Source: Heterobasidion occidentale (taxonomy: Eukaryota > Basidiomycota > Agaricomycetes > Russulales > Bondarzewiaceae). From it: a stretch of DNA of 64,000 nt. The stretch covers positions 620,001-684,000 of the forward strand of contig JBCAQO010000004.1 of NCBI GenBank assembly GCA_039111635.1, written 5' to 3'. The notes under the pieces were generated by a model that did not search any database, was not told the origin of the DNA, and worked only from the letters and a program-made list of their open reading frames with translations. The translations under genes and the position numbers were made by a program. Below are positions 53,162 through 63,813 of the stretch, one piece after another (position 1 is the first letter of the stretch; the number at the start of each line of letters is the position of its first letter).

Positions 53162-56100
53162 TAGAGTTGTCCAATTGTTTCTGCTGTGGCTTTGATCGAG
53201 ACAAGTCTATATTGGGCTTCTTTGATTGTGCTTCTCAATCGTTGATCACTGGTGGTGGCACTTTTGATCAAGGAACCAGGGGCGGCTTCTTTAACTGCGT
53301 CATTTGTTTGTTGATCTCTTCCATAATCTGGGGGATAGCCAATCCTGTAGTGAGGAGCTTCTTTCCAATCAAATGCTTCTCGAGCTTCTTTTTAATTTGG
53401 TCTTCTTCGGCTACTCTGTTGAGTTCTAATTCGATCACCAGGGCCAGAATGGATGCTTCCATTCCTTTGACTGCTCGAGGATGCCGGTGGTAGAAGTCGT
53501 TTATGGCTTCTTGTGCGTTAGTGACATTTGCCGCAGCTTCCCAGGAGTTGTCCGATTCTGGGTAGCCCTTCCATTTGATCAGGTACTGCAGGGTCTTCCA
53601 TCGTCCAAAGTGTCAAGCTCCAACAATGGCTTCAACTTCAAATTCTTCTTGCCCTTCGATTAGGTCCGGAGCCGGTTTAGGGTAGTTAGGGCCATAGACC
53701 TCGTTTGCTTTGTAGGGCGTGAGTCAACTAGCATGGAAGACATTGTGAATGTGCTTCCAGCTGTTGGGCAGTTTCAACCTGAAGTTGACATTTCCTATGG
53801 TGTCAGTGATTTCAAACGGCCCAAAGCATTTGGGTCTCAGTTTCTCTGATGGGTGATCGGTGTGGATGTTCTTCCCATCGAGCCATACTTGGTCTCCTTT
53901 CTTGAAAGGCGGCAGATCCGTTCCAAAACGGTCGTGCTGTATCCTCATGGCTTCGGCTGCAATTTCGAGGCTGGCTTGTGCTTCCTTCCTAGCACGCTGC
54001 AGAGCTTCGAGGCGAGCGTCGGCGGTGGGGACATTTGTGTTTCCTATGATGGCTGGGTAAGCCCGTGGTTGATATCCATGGAGAAGTTCAAATGGTGACT
54101 TCTGTGTGGCTGAGTGCTGATGAGTGTTGTGGGCATATTCTGCGTAGGGGATTAATCCAGCCCAATTGTCTTGTGAAGAGCTGCAGAAGGCTCTGAGGTA
54201 TTGTTCTGATTCCTAATTCATTTGTTCAGTAGCGCCGTCTATCTGTGGATGATAAGCTGTGCTCAAAGTGGATTTGATTCCTCATTTTTTGAGCAGGGCT
54301 TGCGCTACTTTTGAAGTGAATTGGGCTCCTCTGTCCGATATGATTCTATTTGGCAGTCCATAGCGTCTCCAGGTGTTTTCTAGCAGGATTTTGGCAGTTC
54401 CGTCGGAGTCGATGGATTTCTGGCATGGAGTTATTACTGCAGTTTTGCTAAACCGGTTGGTTACTACATGCAGCGAGTCGTATCCGTTTGATTCCGGTAG
54501 ATCTGTAATAAAATCCATGGTTATTGTTCCGAAGGGTTGATCTGGAATTTCTGTTGGTTGTAGGGGTACTATGGTAGGATGTGTGTCATTCTTGGTGGAT
54601 TGACAAATGGTGCATCCTTCCACATATTGGTAAACTGTGTTTGATATTCCTGGCCAAGTGAATTCTTGTCAAACCAAGGCTAGAGCTCCTCTTTGTCCTG
54701 GATGTCCTGCTGCTAGATTATCATGGTTTAGCTTGACGATATCTTGACGAAGTTGTTCGTTTCAAGGAACATATATCTTTCCTCTGTGAAGTACCAATCC
54801 TCCTTCTTTGTTCCATTCTTGTAAACCTTTCTTCATGTTTTGAGGTCCTAAGGTTTTGATCTTAGCTAGGGTTTCTAGTAGCCATTTGTCTTTCCTGTTT
54901 TCTTCAATGATTTGTTTCCAGAGGTCGTCGTCTATTATGGTAACGCCTCCTCATCCAGTTGCCCTGATGTGAAGCATTTGGTGAGGGTCCCAACTGTCAT
55001 CTGTATTAATGGCATTGATTTCTGCCAAGGGTCTTTGGATCTTTTCTGTGTTATTGAAAAGTTTGGGTTCCAAGAGTGTTTTGCCTGAGTTGTCAAATTC
55101 CACTCCCTTTTTATGGTCTGGACGCCATGACAGACCGTCAGATTTATTAGTGACTCCCGCCTTGTGCGTCAATTTGTAGTCAAAACGCGAGAGGTAGAGT
55201 GACCATTGTGCTTGCCGATGGTTTAATTTCTAGCTTGACCGGAACCATTCAAGGTTCTTGTGGTCCGTCCAGATGTCTACCAGGTGGTCGGCGCCCTCAA
55301 AATAGTGTCGCCAAGCTTCAAAGGCTCAAACGACAGCCAGCAACTCTTTATCGTAGATTGGGTAGTTGCGTTCTGTAGGTGAGAGCGACTTATATAAGCA
55401 CATGGGTGCCATTTTCCATCTTTGGTGACTTGTGATAAAACTGCTCTGGTGGCAAAGTTGGAGGCATCACATTCGATGTGGAAAGGGTTCCTTATATCTG
55501 GCATAACGAGCACTGGAGATTCTGTAAATCTTCGTTTTAGCGTTTGAAACACTTCTTCGCATGCTGGTGTCCAATCCCAGGTGTGTTCCTTCTATGTCAA
55601 CTCAAATAGAGGTCGTGCTTTTTTAAGTAATCCTTGATAAACCTGCGATAAAAGTTGCAAAAACCTAAAGCCGATTGCACTTCCTTGACTTTTTCAGGGG
55701 TTGGCCAGTCCATAATACCCGCCACTTTGATTGGGTTCATTTCCAGATGTCCATGTGATATAACATATCCAAGGTAGTCAATTTTCCTTTTATGGAAGTG
55801 GCATTTCGAGGGTTGTAGGTACAGATCATTGTCTTGTAAGATCTGTAAAACCTTTCGGACCGTCTTGATGTGGTCGTCTATTGTCTTGGAGAATACTAGG
55901 ATGTCGTCCATATAGATTGCCACCAATCCGGCATAGATGAGGTCTTTGAAGAGTGTGTTCATCATGGTTTGGAATGTTGCCGGCGAGTTGGTTAATCCAA
56001 AAAACATGACCAGTGGTTCGTACATTCCTAGATTGGTGACGAACACGGCTAGTTTCTCGCTTCCTTCTTTCATGCGTACATTGTTATATCCTGTATCAAC

Positions 56101-56171
56101 ATCCATTAGTGAGAAGTATACAGCTTTGGCTAGAAGATCCAGTAATTCTTGAATAATTGGTGAGGGGTATT
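53162..56171 (-). pseudogene. Copy 2 pol, integrase to reverse transcriptase, with stops
   Basis: Broken pieces homologous to copy 1: chromodomain/tail (53268-53462), integrase C-terminal linker (53724-53948), integrase core (54282-54623, FGTITMDFITDLPES, IISDRGAQFTSK), RNase H (54951-55552), RT (55597-56152, YMDDILVFSK, FFGLTNSPATFQTMMNTLF). Stops come largely from CpG changes. The stretch 53830-54134 is identical to copy 1. The upstream rest of pol continues beyond the solo LTR. Confidence 0.88.
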
Positions 56172-56795
56172 TGTTATGACTTGACCGATCGGGGCCCTTC
56201 GCGGCCGGTCTAACCGATGGATCAAGCATCACATGCTAGGCGGCTCCACTACGGAGCGTACATCAAGGTATTCGGCATGTCCTTAGGAGCCGACAAGACC
56301 GATGGTTCTTCAAGACATCGGTAGAGGCTATATGAGAGGGACATGAGGCTCACGAAGTTCACACAGTGATAAGGGAGGCATTCACATGCCATGGGCTTAG
56401 GGCTTATGGGTAAGCACCTCGTCGCACCATGATGGATCAGTGCGACTGGAGAAGTACAAGAGTAGGCGCCGATGAGAAAGACGGCGGCCACAGCTCTCCT
56501 AGGATGGAAACCTGGAGAAGCACACGGACTCTTACCCTACACCCTATATAGTATATAAGGCCCATAGAATAGGCTGAGGATCTTCAGTCTATTCTCTTTC
56601 GTTCATTCGTATCTTCGAATACGAAGCTCTTCGTTCTTACACGGTCTTCACACTGTGTAACTTAGAGCCAATCATTATTCCCTCCTGTATCAACGTCTGA
56701 TACAGTCAGACTGACTCCCGTCCACCACTCAGTTCATTGTGCGACCTAGGGAAGAACCTGTTACTCTTGGGTTATCGAACGAGCAGTTCGTAACA
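56172..56795 (+). repeat. Solo LTR, family 1, in copy 2 pol
   Basis: 624 bp, TGTTATGA at the start and TTCGTAACA at the end, with a perfect 5-bp target duplication GTATT (56167-56171 and 56796-56800). It lacks the 31-bp duplication of X. It arose by LTR-LTR recombination of a family 1 insertion. Confidence 0.95.
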
Positions 56796-56800
56796 GTATT

Positions 56801-58230
56801 TGTTCTTGATCGTTATTTCATTGAGTTTGCGATAATCCATTACTGGTCATAGTTTCCCATTCCTTTTTTTGATGAAGAAGAATGGGGATGCCATATGCAA
56901 TTTGGATTCCCTGATGAATCCTTTCTGGAGGTTTTCGTCTATGAATTTCTTGAGTTCCACTTGTTCACCAGGGCTGAGGCTGTATAGCTTGGGTTTGAGC
57001 GAGTGATCCATTCCTTCCTTGATCTCGATCTTGTGATCCCAGGGTCAAGAGAGCGGTAGCTGTTCTTTTGGTCGACCTTCGAAAACCTTCCTATAATTCC
57101 AGTATTCCTTCGGCACTATTTCCTCAAAGGATAGTTCGGGTTTCCCTTTGGCGGCTTCTTCCGCAAGTCTTTGCGAGTTGGTGTGCTTCATTTTTTTCCC
57201 TGTCTGTGCCTTGACAGGCTTGCCTCCTTGAACCGGCATGTTGGCGTGTGGAAGTTCCATGGTTTCGGCACGATGTATGTCAACGCCTTCTTCGGAGTTG
57301 TTGTATAATTCTAGTGCCTGTAGTGTTCCTGTATCAAGGCATCTAACGAGATAGACTCCATCTTCTTCAAGATCTTTGGAAGGAAGTGCCGGAAGTCCGT
57401 CACCATCCTCCGGAACGTCTTCTTCAGCCCATGTTGGAACCTTGTAGTTTCTGGTTCAGGCCTTCAAACATTCGGCATTCAACCTTTGAGTTGCGAACTC
57501 TGGACTTGTAGGTATTGTCCGCGGATGTGGTACTGTGGTGTTTCCCACTTTCCGGCCTGGTACTGCTTTTCCTGGCTTTTGCACTAGTATTGAGTAGTCG
57601 CCCGTTTGCGGTACTATTTCCATGTGCCGTATGCTTGGTTTAGGACATCCTGGTTTTCTTGTAGCTCTTTTGGCTTTGACCAGTCCTCCTTTTATTTGGC
57701 AGGAGGGCGGGCATCTGGTAAAGTGCAGCCCGTAGGCATGCCAGTCAACTTCTGGGTTATGTTCTAATAACCAGTTGGTTCCTAAGATGACATCCTCTTT
57801 TCCTATTTCCGCAATATGAAACCTTGCTGATTCTGTATGCGACCCCCCTTTTTCGCCTAGAACCTGTAACTTGAGGTTGGCGAATCTTGTAATGGGTCCT
57901 CCTTTAAACTCGGTGTTTTGGACCGTGCTGACTGGGATAGGAATGGGGGTTTTGTGTGTGGTGATTCAATGTGCTTCTACGAAGCGAGGGTGCATGAAGA
58001 TTCCGGTGGCTCCACTGTCCACCAGTGCCTGTGTAGCAGCTTTTCTATTCTTGCCTATGAGCATTGTTTCGAGTCGGAGTGATGGTGCACCATGTGATTT
58101 CATTTCCGAAAGATACAATACATCTGGATGTCCATGCTCTTGGTCAGTGTCTTTACTGGCCAGAGGAGCGTACCAATTTTCTGCAAGAATCCTATGCTCC
58201 GCATCCGCTGCCAATGGAAGAGGCTTTAAA
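56801..58230 (-). pseudogene. Copy 2 pol N-terminal region and retropepsin
   Basis: Continues the pol interrupted by the solo LTR. It contains KPELSFEEIVPKEYWNYRKV (57045-57260) and an open retropepsin piece at 57966-58214 with ALVDSGATGIFMHPRFVEAH, the aspartic protease active site. The part from about 57690 to 58180 is almost identical to copy 1. Confidence 0.82.
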
Positions 58231-59750
58231 AATTCTTCGAGTCACTAAAGGCTTGAACTTCCTCGATTTCTTCCATGCTGAGTCCCATCATCATTTGGCG
58301 GATGTGGTTGACTCTGTTCTTTCCTTCCTCGACGTCTTCATCGTCAAATTGTCCTTCATCCATTTCTGCTTTACGCACCAGCCTGCGACGAGGGGGTTGG
58401 AATCTTCTCTTGGGTCGAGAAGGACAGTTGTGCGCCATGTGCCCGGGCTTTTTGCAAAAGAAGCACTTGCCTTCTTTGGCAAGTCGATCTCTTTCTGCCG
58501 GAGTAAGCTTCTTAAAGCAAGTGCGAACAGCATTGGCCTCCATTTCCACTGCATCTACATCCATAGGTTTGTATTGAGGTTCCCTATTGTGCCATGGGGG
58601 TGCCCTTTCATTGTAAAAGGTATGCAGAGTGTAGATTTGGAATTTGCCTTTCCGAAGGTCGTATGCTTGGTTTCTTGCAATGTGCATCCTTTCGTGTTTC
58701 TATGTCTTCTTAACTAGCTCCTCCTAGGTTCCATCCTTGGAGGGATCTTCATAAACTCCCTTGGCTAGCTCCCATTTCAGTCCCCTCAAGAAATGGGTTT
58801 TCTTGGGTTTTTTGTCGACCCCGGCAAGTGCTACGAGCTGTTCGAAAAGCTGTAGGTAGGTGTTGAAGGATTCCTTTCCTTGGTGTACTCTGGCTAATTT
58901 GTCGCGAGTGTCTGCTTTCTTGTTAAACTCCTCGAAGTCAGTGGCTATCTTTTTGTGGACGGAAATGAATCCGACCGTTTCCTTCCATGCGTATTTGGCC
59001 CAATTGTTCAATGCATTCCTGGCTTGAGTAAAATTCCTTGACCATATTCCAGCCAACCCTTTCTTCATATATGACAGAGCGTAAGCAATCTTGGTGAATT
59101 CATCCGCATAATCCTTTTTCCTCGCTAGGATCATTAGGTCAATTTTGTGGAGGAATTGCTCCGTTCATTTTCTGTTTCCATTGAAGGGGGTATGTTTGGC
59201 CATAGCTGGTCCCTTGGACTCAGCACTTCCAAGATTTGCCGACATCGCATTGGGTGGGGGCTCTGGATCTCCAGGCAGTTCTGGATTGTTACTTGGTGTT
59301 TCAATATACTCTGGCTCGGGGACTTGGTCCAATGTTGGGGTTCGGAACTCTGCTTGAGGAGTGGTTTCTTGTAAGGGGAATGTAGTGGGAGTGTTTCTTC
59401 TAGAGATTCTACTTCCACTGGCTGTTTGTCTATGTAGAGTATGTATGTGTGGTCTTGGCGAGTCACAATACCTATCTGTCGGTGATTCAGGCTTGTCAAA
59501 GGTCTTTCTTGCAACATAGTCTGCAACCTTAACTGTGTATAGGTGGGGTCCCGCTTGGACGTGCTTCCCTTGCCAGGTGAGGTATTTGTATCTGCTTTCT
59601 CCTCGTTTATGGAAGAATCCTGCGAGAGTTCCTGCATAGTAGAAGTGTCTCTTGTTCTTATCATAATAAAGTTGGTCCTCGTCAAGGTCTTTGGGTAAGT
59701 CTTCGTAGACTTCTGCTGGGTCTGTTCTGTAGCCGGGAGGATATCCCAAG
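58226..59750 (-). pseudogene. Copy 2 gag, broken
   Basis: Pieces: 59165-59749 (DLDEDQLYYDKNKRHFYYAG, TLAGFFHKRGESRYKYLTWQ, frame open without needing the first Met), 58724-59134 (LSYMKKGLAGIWSRNF) and 58226-58687 (CFFCKKPGHMAHNC knuckle). It keeps PMDVDAVEMEANAV between capsid and knuckle, which copy 1 has lost. A stop near 59165 and a break near 58720 separate the pieces. Confidence 0.82.
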
Positions 59751-60552
59751 GTAATTTTGTCTGTTGTTTATTCTTTGAAGAAGAAGGGTACTGCCTGTCT
59801 TCTTCTAGCTTGTAATGCTTCCTGTAGGTCTGGGTCTCTTTTGATAATTTTGTTGATGGAAATATCAATTTAGTCAATGAGTTCAATGATTTTAGAGAAT
59901 GTGTGTTCCGAGATGAGGGTTCAGAGATGATAAGTTTTGTGGGCAAACTCTCTTCTTCTGACAATAAAAACAATCCCTTCAATTTCTGTTTGGACTGGCA
60001 GAGAGTTAGGGGCTTCCAGTGTGTCTTCTTAGGTGGAGAAGAAGGTCCAGTGGATGAGGACTGAGACGTGGTCTCTGTTCCCCCGGGTCTTGACAAGTTC
60101 TGCCCTGATTCTGTCTGCGTCAATATTCCTTGCAAGGGTTCTTCTGAGATTGGTGATAACGGCGCTGGGGAAATTGTCTGGTCTTCCATCGTGTATCTCG
60201 ACGGTGTTCTTGGTTCTGATGACGTCAGGCTCTCCGTTGTCTGTGAGGGTGAACGGTGTCTTTGGTTCGTTGATAAAGCAAATCCCAGAAAACTGATATC
60301 CAGTTTTGCTGAGGTTGATGAAGATTTTGGGTGATTGCTGTAGCCTGAGTGTGGCTATTCCTGAATAAACCTTTCCTGGGTTTTGGTGTCTTGTGACTTC
60401 TATGGTTCCTGGGCTGTTAATTATCCCTTCAAGGGTTCCTGCTTGGTTTACCCTTGCAACAGCTGCTAGAATGTTGTTTACTGATTGTAGAAAGAGCTGT
60501 TGCTGCTAGAGATCCAGCTTGAATAGAGTAGGGATGGAAGAGCTTGTTCAAG
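59751..60552 (-). pseudogene. Copy 2 AUG-less leader ORFs
   Basis: Homologous to 33442-34209. The first segment ends with TAA where copy 1 has TAG, and the second with TAA at the same site as copy 1. Further stops are present. Between the copies the changes are mainly at third codon positions in the first segment. The overlapping open frame 59134-60189 is a shadow. Confidence 0.6.
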
Positions 60553-60850
60553 TGTTAGGTCGGAGACCTATCACATGCACCGATGCACAAAGAGGATCCC
60601 TAGGCTATATGTCCACAGTGTCGTAGAGTCGTAGACTCCAATAAATGAAGATGACCGATCATCTTTGAGCCCGTTCGAGAAACTCGGGGTCATTCTCTGC
60701 CTTGTCCTCAAAGAGGTTAAGGAGATGATCTTCGAGGTCTTCCCGATGGTGAGGAGGAACTGGATGATCTTCTCCTGTCCAACAGATGACACGAGGAGGT
60801 GTCCAACTGAGAACGCGGAAGGCAGCAAGCCTGGCGTAGTAATGGGTGAA
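60553..60850 (-). repeat. Second part of the 5' LTR of copy 2
   Basis: TGTTAGGTCGG at its plus-strand left edge; it stops at GTGAA (60846-60850), the target duplication of copy 1. It completes, in inverted orientation, the LTR part at 24156-24695. Confidence 0.85.
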
Positions 60851-61685
60851 TGTTAGGACCGTGTCCTAACACGTGCTTCGCACGTGAAAGGATGGGCTGG
60901 TCAAGTGCTTCGGACAGTATGTGGACCCGGACTGTTCTCTTTGACTCCTTACCATTTACATGCTGATGCATGAACGCTGACTTCCAGTTCCTGCTTCTTG
61001 ATGTGGATAGACATTGGTTCCTGACCCCTGTTCCTGGTTCCTGATCGATCAAAGATGTGGACAGACACTTAGTGATCCAGTTACTATATATAGTTACATG
61101 ACAGGTCGATGACACGTTCTAGCTTATGGATCTCGATCGTTGACTTCGGTACCTGAGAAGCGCACAGACCAGATCCTGATCCTGCCCTAGATACTTCTTT
61201 GTATAAACAGCCGAGATGAGCTTCTAAGAAGCTCAGCTCGTTCACCTGTAATACACTCGATCTCTGCACTGCACCCGGCGTCTGGCTACCTTCCTAGCTC
61301 ACGCTTCGTGATCTCTGTCAGATCTGAGAAACTCTTTGCACGGTCTGACAAAGCGCTGGACTCGTCTCCCTTCCCATCCCTCCCGCTACTCATCCGCTAC
61401 TACCAAGGCCTCGCAGCCTTCCGCGTTCTCAGTTGGACACCCCCTCGTGTCATCTGTTGGACCGGAGAAGAGCATCCAGTTCCTTCTCTCTATAGAGAAG
61501 ATCTCGAGACTCATCTCCTCCATCTCTTTGAGGACAAAGCAGACAGCGACCCCGCATTCCTCGAAAGAGCTCAAAGGCGCTCCATCGTCTTTATCCGTTG
61601 GAGCCTACGACTCTTTGAACCAGCAGAGGTTTAGCCTAGGGACCCCTTCGTGCATCAGTGCATGTGATAGGTCTCCGACCAAACA
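60851..61685 (+). repeat. 5' LTR of copy 1, displaced and inverted
   Basis: 835 bp, TGTTAGGACCGTG to GACCAAACA. It has TATAAA at 61202-61207 and, 33 bp on, AGCTCGTTCA (61235-61244). Flanked by GTGAA on the left, the partner of TTCAC at 24691-24695. In U5 a long frame without ATG (about 61240-61634) encodes AFRVLSWTPPRVICWTGE and RSIVFIRWSLRLFE, conserved in copy 2. Confidence 0.88.
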
Positions 61686-61687
61686 CT

Positions 61688-61697
61688 TGAACGAGCT
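61688..61697 (+). promoter_or_regulatory. Self-primer site of copy 1
   Basis: TGAACGAGCT, two bases inside the LTR, is the exact reverse complement of AGCTCGTTCA at 61235. The copy 2 pair is AGCTTGTTCA and TGAACAAGCT, a compensated change. Confidence 0.78.
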
Positions 61698-61710
61698 CTT
61701 CCATCCCTAC

Positions 61711-62330
61711 TGTTATGAACCGCTCGTTCAGTAACCCAAGAGTAACAGGTTCTTCCCTAGGTCGCACAATGGACTGAGTGGTGGGCGAAGGCTCGACTGT
61801 ATCAGGCAATGATACAGGAGGGAATAATGATTGGCTCTAAGTGACACAGTGTGAGGGCTGTGTAAGAACGAAGAGCTTCGTATTCGAAGATACGAATGAA
61901 CGAAAGAGAATAGACTGAAGATCCTCAGCCTATTCTATGGGCCTTATATACTGTATGGGGTATAGGGTAAGAGTCCGTGTGCTTCTCCAGGTTTCCATCC
62001 TAGGAGAGCTGTGGCCGCCGTCTTTCTCATCGGCGCCTACTCTTGTACTTCTCCAGTCGCACTGATCCATCATGGTGCGACGAGGTGCTTACCCATAAGC
62101 CCTAAGCCCATGGCATGTGAATGCCTCCCTTATCACTGTGTGAACTTCGTGAGCCTCATGTCCCTCTCATATAGCCTCTACCGATGTCTTGAAGAACCAT
62201 CGGCCTTGTCGGCTCCTAAGGACATGCCGAATACCTTGATGTACACTCCGTAGTGGAGCCGCCTAGCATGTGATGCTTGATCCATCGGTTAGACCGACCC
62301 CGAAGGGCCCCGATCGGTCAAGTCATAACA
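61711..62330 (-). repeat. 3' LTR at the left end of Z
   Basis: 620 bp, equal to the 651-bp X LTR minus one 31-bp duplicate. TGTTATGA and GTCATAACA ends. Confidence 0.92.
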
Positions 62331-63154
62331 TTACCCCCTTTCTAGGTCCCAACTCCTGAGGGGACTACTCGCTTGAGCAGCAGCGAGCTTCATCGTCATT
62401 CCACATACAATTGCTTGCTGATCGTCAAATAGATTGGGATGCGTCTTCCCAATATCACTTCGTTTTCTGGGGCGAAGACCGACCTACGTCGTTTACAACG
62501 CCTAGGAGTTTTCCTTCTCCGTTGAGCTGTTTGATTCAGGTTCCTAGCAACATCAGCCACAATATTGCGTCGCCTTCGGTGTTTCTTCCTTCACCGCACT
62601 GTTTTGTTGCGAGTACACTCCTAGAGTCAATAGGCAGCTACTCGAAACCAGGTGCCCCCTGGTGCCTTTGTTAAGCCGGTTTCCAGTCCGGCGACGATGC
62701 AGAAAGGTGTTGTGCGAATGATTATAGGATGAAATAGAAACTCGTCCGTGGATGGGTGTGTGTCGTTCTTCTTCCAAAGTGCCGAAGGCCATGTCTCAGT
62801 GTTTCCAGGATAGATCTTCATCTCCTTGATCTCCGGTATCGAGGAGGACTCCAGGTGTGTGGGTTGATCGCTTTACCAAGGCTTAGGCCACCAACCTATC
62901 AAGAACGAACATTTTTCTTGACTTGTCTTGAATCCGGCAAGACCCCTTTGAAGACCCTAACTCTGTCAGCCCCATACGGTGGCCTTGTCAGGTTAGAGAT
63001 TGAGTGTTCGTCCAGAGTTTGTTTTTCACTAAGGGTATTGGACACGAGGTAAGGGACTTTGAAGAATAGATTTTGAAACCCCATGGTCTCTTGAATAGAC
63101 CATGGTATCCACCTTGACGGTAATTATGTGGGGTCAGCGTAAGGTATGTCCTGG
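62331..63154 (-). other. Polypurine tract and 3' non-coding region of Z
   Basis: Polypurine tract at 62331-62344 on the minus strand, then DNA matching X 41932-42740 with a few homopolymer length differences, including the CCATGGTCT/AGACCATGG hairpin near 63080-63105. Small open frames here mirror those in X and are not supported as genes. Confidence 0.65.
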
Positions 63155-63805
63155 TAGGTTAACGTCGTGCCGGACGTCCGTAGTTTCTACGTCTTTGCGG
63201 ACGTCGGCTAGTTTATCCTTAAGTCGTCGCGGACTGAGGCTAGTTTATACCGAAGTCGTTGCGGACTGCCCTGCTGTAAACAAGACAGCAGGCGTTTCTG
63301 CGCGCCGGAACATTCATCGGTGATGCGCATAGGGCCGTAGACCAGTTCCTCTTCTTGACAGGGTTCCCATTGAGGTGAGATGGTGACGGTTTATACTATA
63401 TCAAACCGGATAACTTATAGAGTTGCGAGAATAGACTGGGAAGCCTATTTTGACACAACTCACATGGCCCTGTAGACAGAAGGGCAGCTCAGTTTATCGT
63501 CATGAAGGACGGCAACTAGTTTATAGTCATTGCGGACGTCCGCTATCGCCTGGCTTGAACCTCCCGAGCCTCGATAGATTTAATCCTCCGGGGTGAGGGT
63601 AGTTAAGGTCATTTCGGACTAGTTGATGGTCAAGGTCGTGACCATCAACCACGTCTCCTATACTTGAAGGAGTAAATAGTTTATCGTCATTGCGGACTAG
63701 ATCAACATCGTGGCGTCAACAACGATGTCGATCGACATCTCCTATGCTGAAAGGAGTGGTAGTTTAACGTCTTTGCGGACGTTCGTAGTTTTACATCGTT
63801 GCGGA
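63155..63805 (-). repeat. Direct-repeat array of Z
   Basis: The same ten 20-nt repeats and spacers as X 41280-41931, read on the minus strand (plus-strand form TAGTTTATCGTCATTGCGGA). Similarity between X and Z ends within a few bases of the outermost repeat. Confidence 0.82.
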
Positions 63806-63813
63806 TGATCGCA

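Larger units (their letters stand above)
52140..60552 (-). mobile_element. Ty3/Gypsy element copy 2 (family 2), 3' truncated, older
   Basis: Same plan as copy 1, with many stops and CpG-to-TpG/CpA changes. Homology begins at 52140 inside the 3' ORF, so the end of that ORF, the polypurine tract and 3' LTR are missing. A family 1 solo LTR interrupts it at 56172-56795. The self-primer site TGAACAAGCT is at 60541-60550, two bases from the LTR remainder at 60553. Confidence 0.9.

Noticed and set aside
59134..60189. 351-residue minus-strand frame as the copy 2 gag
   Set aside because: It is out of frame with the conserved gag and leader peptides shared with copy 1 and ends in shadow sequence.
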